Source: Bacillota bacterium (lineage in GTDB: Bacteria > Bacillota > Clostridia > Lachnospirales > Lachnospiraceae). Taken from it: a stretch of 24,062 bases of DNA. Of this stretch, positions 23,975-24,062 are shown piece by piece. The stretch is taken from the NCBI GenBank assembly GCA_023399455.1, contig JAEWPN010000026.1:1-24062 (forward strand), read 5' to 3'. Both the position numbers and the translations under genes were made by a program. Every line of letters begins with the position of its first letter. Positions within the stretch are counted from its first letter, which is position 1. The notes under the pieces were generated by a model. It was not told where the DNA came from. It was given only the letters and a program-made list of their open reading frames with translations, and did no database searches.

Positions 23975-24007
23975 AGCACCGTGCGTACCGTTCGGTACAC
24001 GGCGCTT
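23975..24007 (-). ncRNA. Group II intron domain V (catalytic hairpin)
   Basis: A 33-nt hairpin. The lower stem AGCGCCGTG pairs with CACGGTGCT and includes the AGC catalytic-triad position and one G-T wobble. A CG bulge on the 3' side precedes the TACC/GGTA upper stem and a GAAC loop, where GNRA is more usual. It starts directly after the stop of the intron-encoded protein. Confidence 0.82.
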
Positions 24008-24062
24008 TCAATAGTTGACGTGCACAGACTGATATGCAGTGGCCAAGTCATAGAAGCCATTG
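24008..24062 (-). CDS. ltrA: Group II intron reverse transcriptase/maturase, C-terminal end only
   Basis: Only the last 17 complete codons (…NGFYDLATAYQSVHVNY) and a TGA stop are in the window. The identification rests on position: the frame ends one base before domain V, as intron-encoded proteins in domain IV often do. Residues alone would not be diagnostic. The rest of the reverse transcriptase should lie beyond 24062. Confidence 0.7.
   Translation of the reverse strand, partial: NGFYDLATAYQSVHVNY

Larger units (their letters stand above)
23937..24062 (-). mobile_element. 3' end of a group II intron (retroelement), cut by the window edge
   Basis: On the minus strand the order is: end of an intron-encoded protein, domain V, domain VI, and a 3' boundary CTACTCGAT near 23937. 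Domain V (24007-23975) begins AAGCGCCGTG, has a GAAC terminal loop and the two-base bulge (CG) on the 3' arm, and closes with CACGGTGCT. Domain VI (about 23970-23940) has a GGCGG-TTAGTCA-CCGCC stem. This is the standard group II architecture. The 5' part lies beyond the window, so completeness and class cannot be judged. Confidence 0.85.

Overview
The window looks like a chromosomal segment of a low-to-moderate G+C Firmicute, most likely a gut-type Clostridia/Lachnospiraceae. The reasons are strong AGGAGG-type ribosome binding sites, lipoprotein solute-binding proteins, YesM/YesN-type two-component genes, MerR- and TetR-controlled accessory cassettes, and a group II intron tail. No rRNA, tRNA or CRISPR array was seen. 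Base composition changes by eye from block to block: the iron and AAA/VWA blocks are richer in G+C, and the two-component block is clearly A+T-rich. This suggests a mosaic of separately acquired cassettes.

Layout. (1) 1-3699, minus strand: an iron-siderophore ABC importer in the order binding lipoprotein, two FecCD permeases, and an ATPase cut by the window edge. It is divergent from an AraC/PchR-like regulator (3944-4828, plus). Each of the two facing promoters carries a similar dyad, GTTAG-N6-CTAAC, between its -35 and -10. (2) 5034-11855, minus strand: a seven-gene sugar operon with ribose-type binding protein, ATPase and permease, then a TIM-barrel isomerase/epimerase, a 6-phospho-3-hexuloisomerase-like SIS protein, and DhaK and DhaL kinase subunits. 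It reads as uptake, isomerisation and phosphorylation of a short-chain or branched ketose; the substrate is not identifiable from sequence. (3) 11977-16306, minus strand: a response regulator, a LytS/YesM-type histidine kinase with almost no extracytoplasmic part, and a degenerate tandem ABC ATPase. A 281-bp inverted-repeat element sits exactly at the 3' end of the last gene, before its terminator. (4) 16402-18764, plus strand: a double-HTH MerR regulator and an ABC-2 type exporter. (5) 18825-21666, minus strand: a GIY-YIG-like protein, an unrecognised 154-residue protein, and a large MoxR-like AAA plus VWA protein. (6) 21770-23888: an alpha/beta hydrolase and a TetR regulator, divergent from a four-helix membrane protein, with two copies of one palindromic operator around the promoters. 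(7) 23937-24062, minus strand: the 3' end of a group II intron (end of the intron-encoded protein, domain V, domain VI).

The most unusual items are these: a possible transporter-coupled sensory module, in which a catalytically eroded RbsA-like protein is co-transcribed with a histidine kinase lacking a sensor domain, next to a ribose-type importer; a mobile-looking element with two long stem-loops whose terminal loops are exactly complementary; and a compact AAA-VWA/GIY-YIG operon of unknown function. All functional statements are read from sequence and family knowledge; no searches were run.
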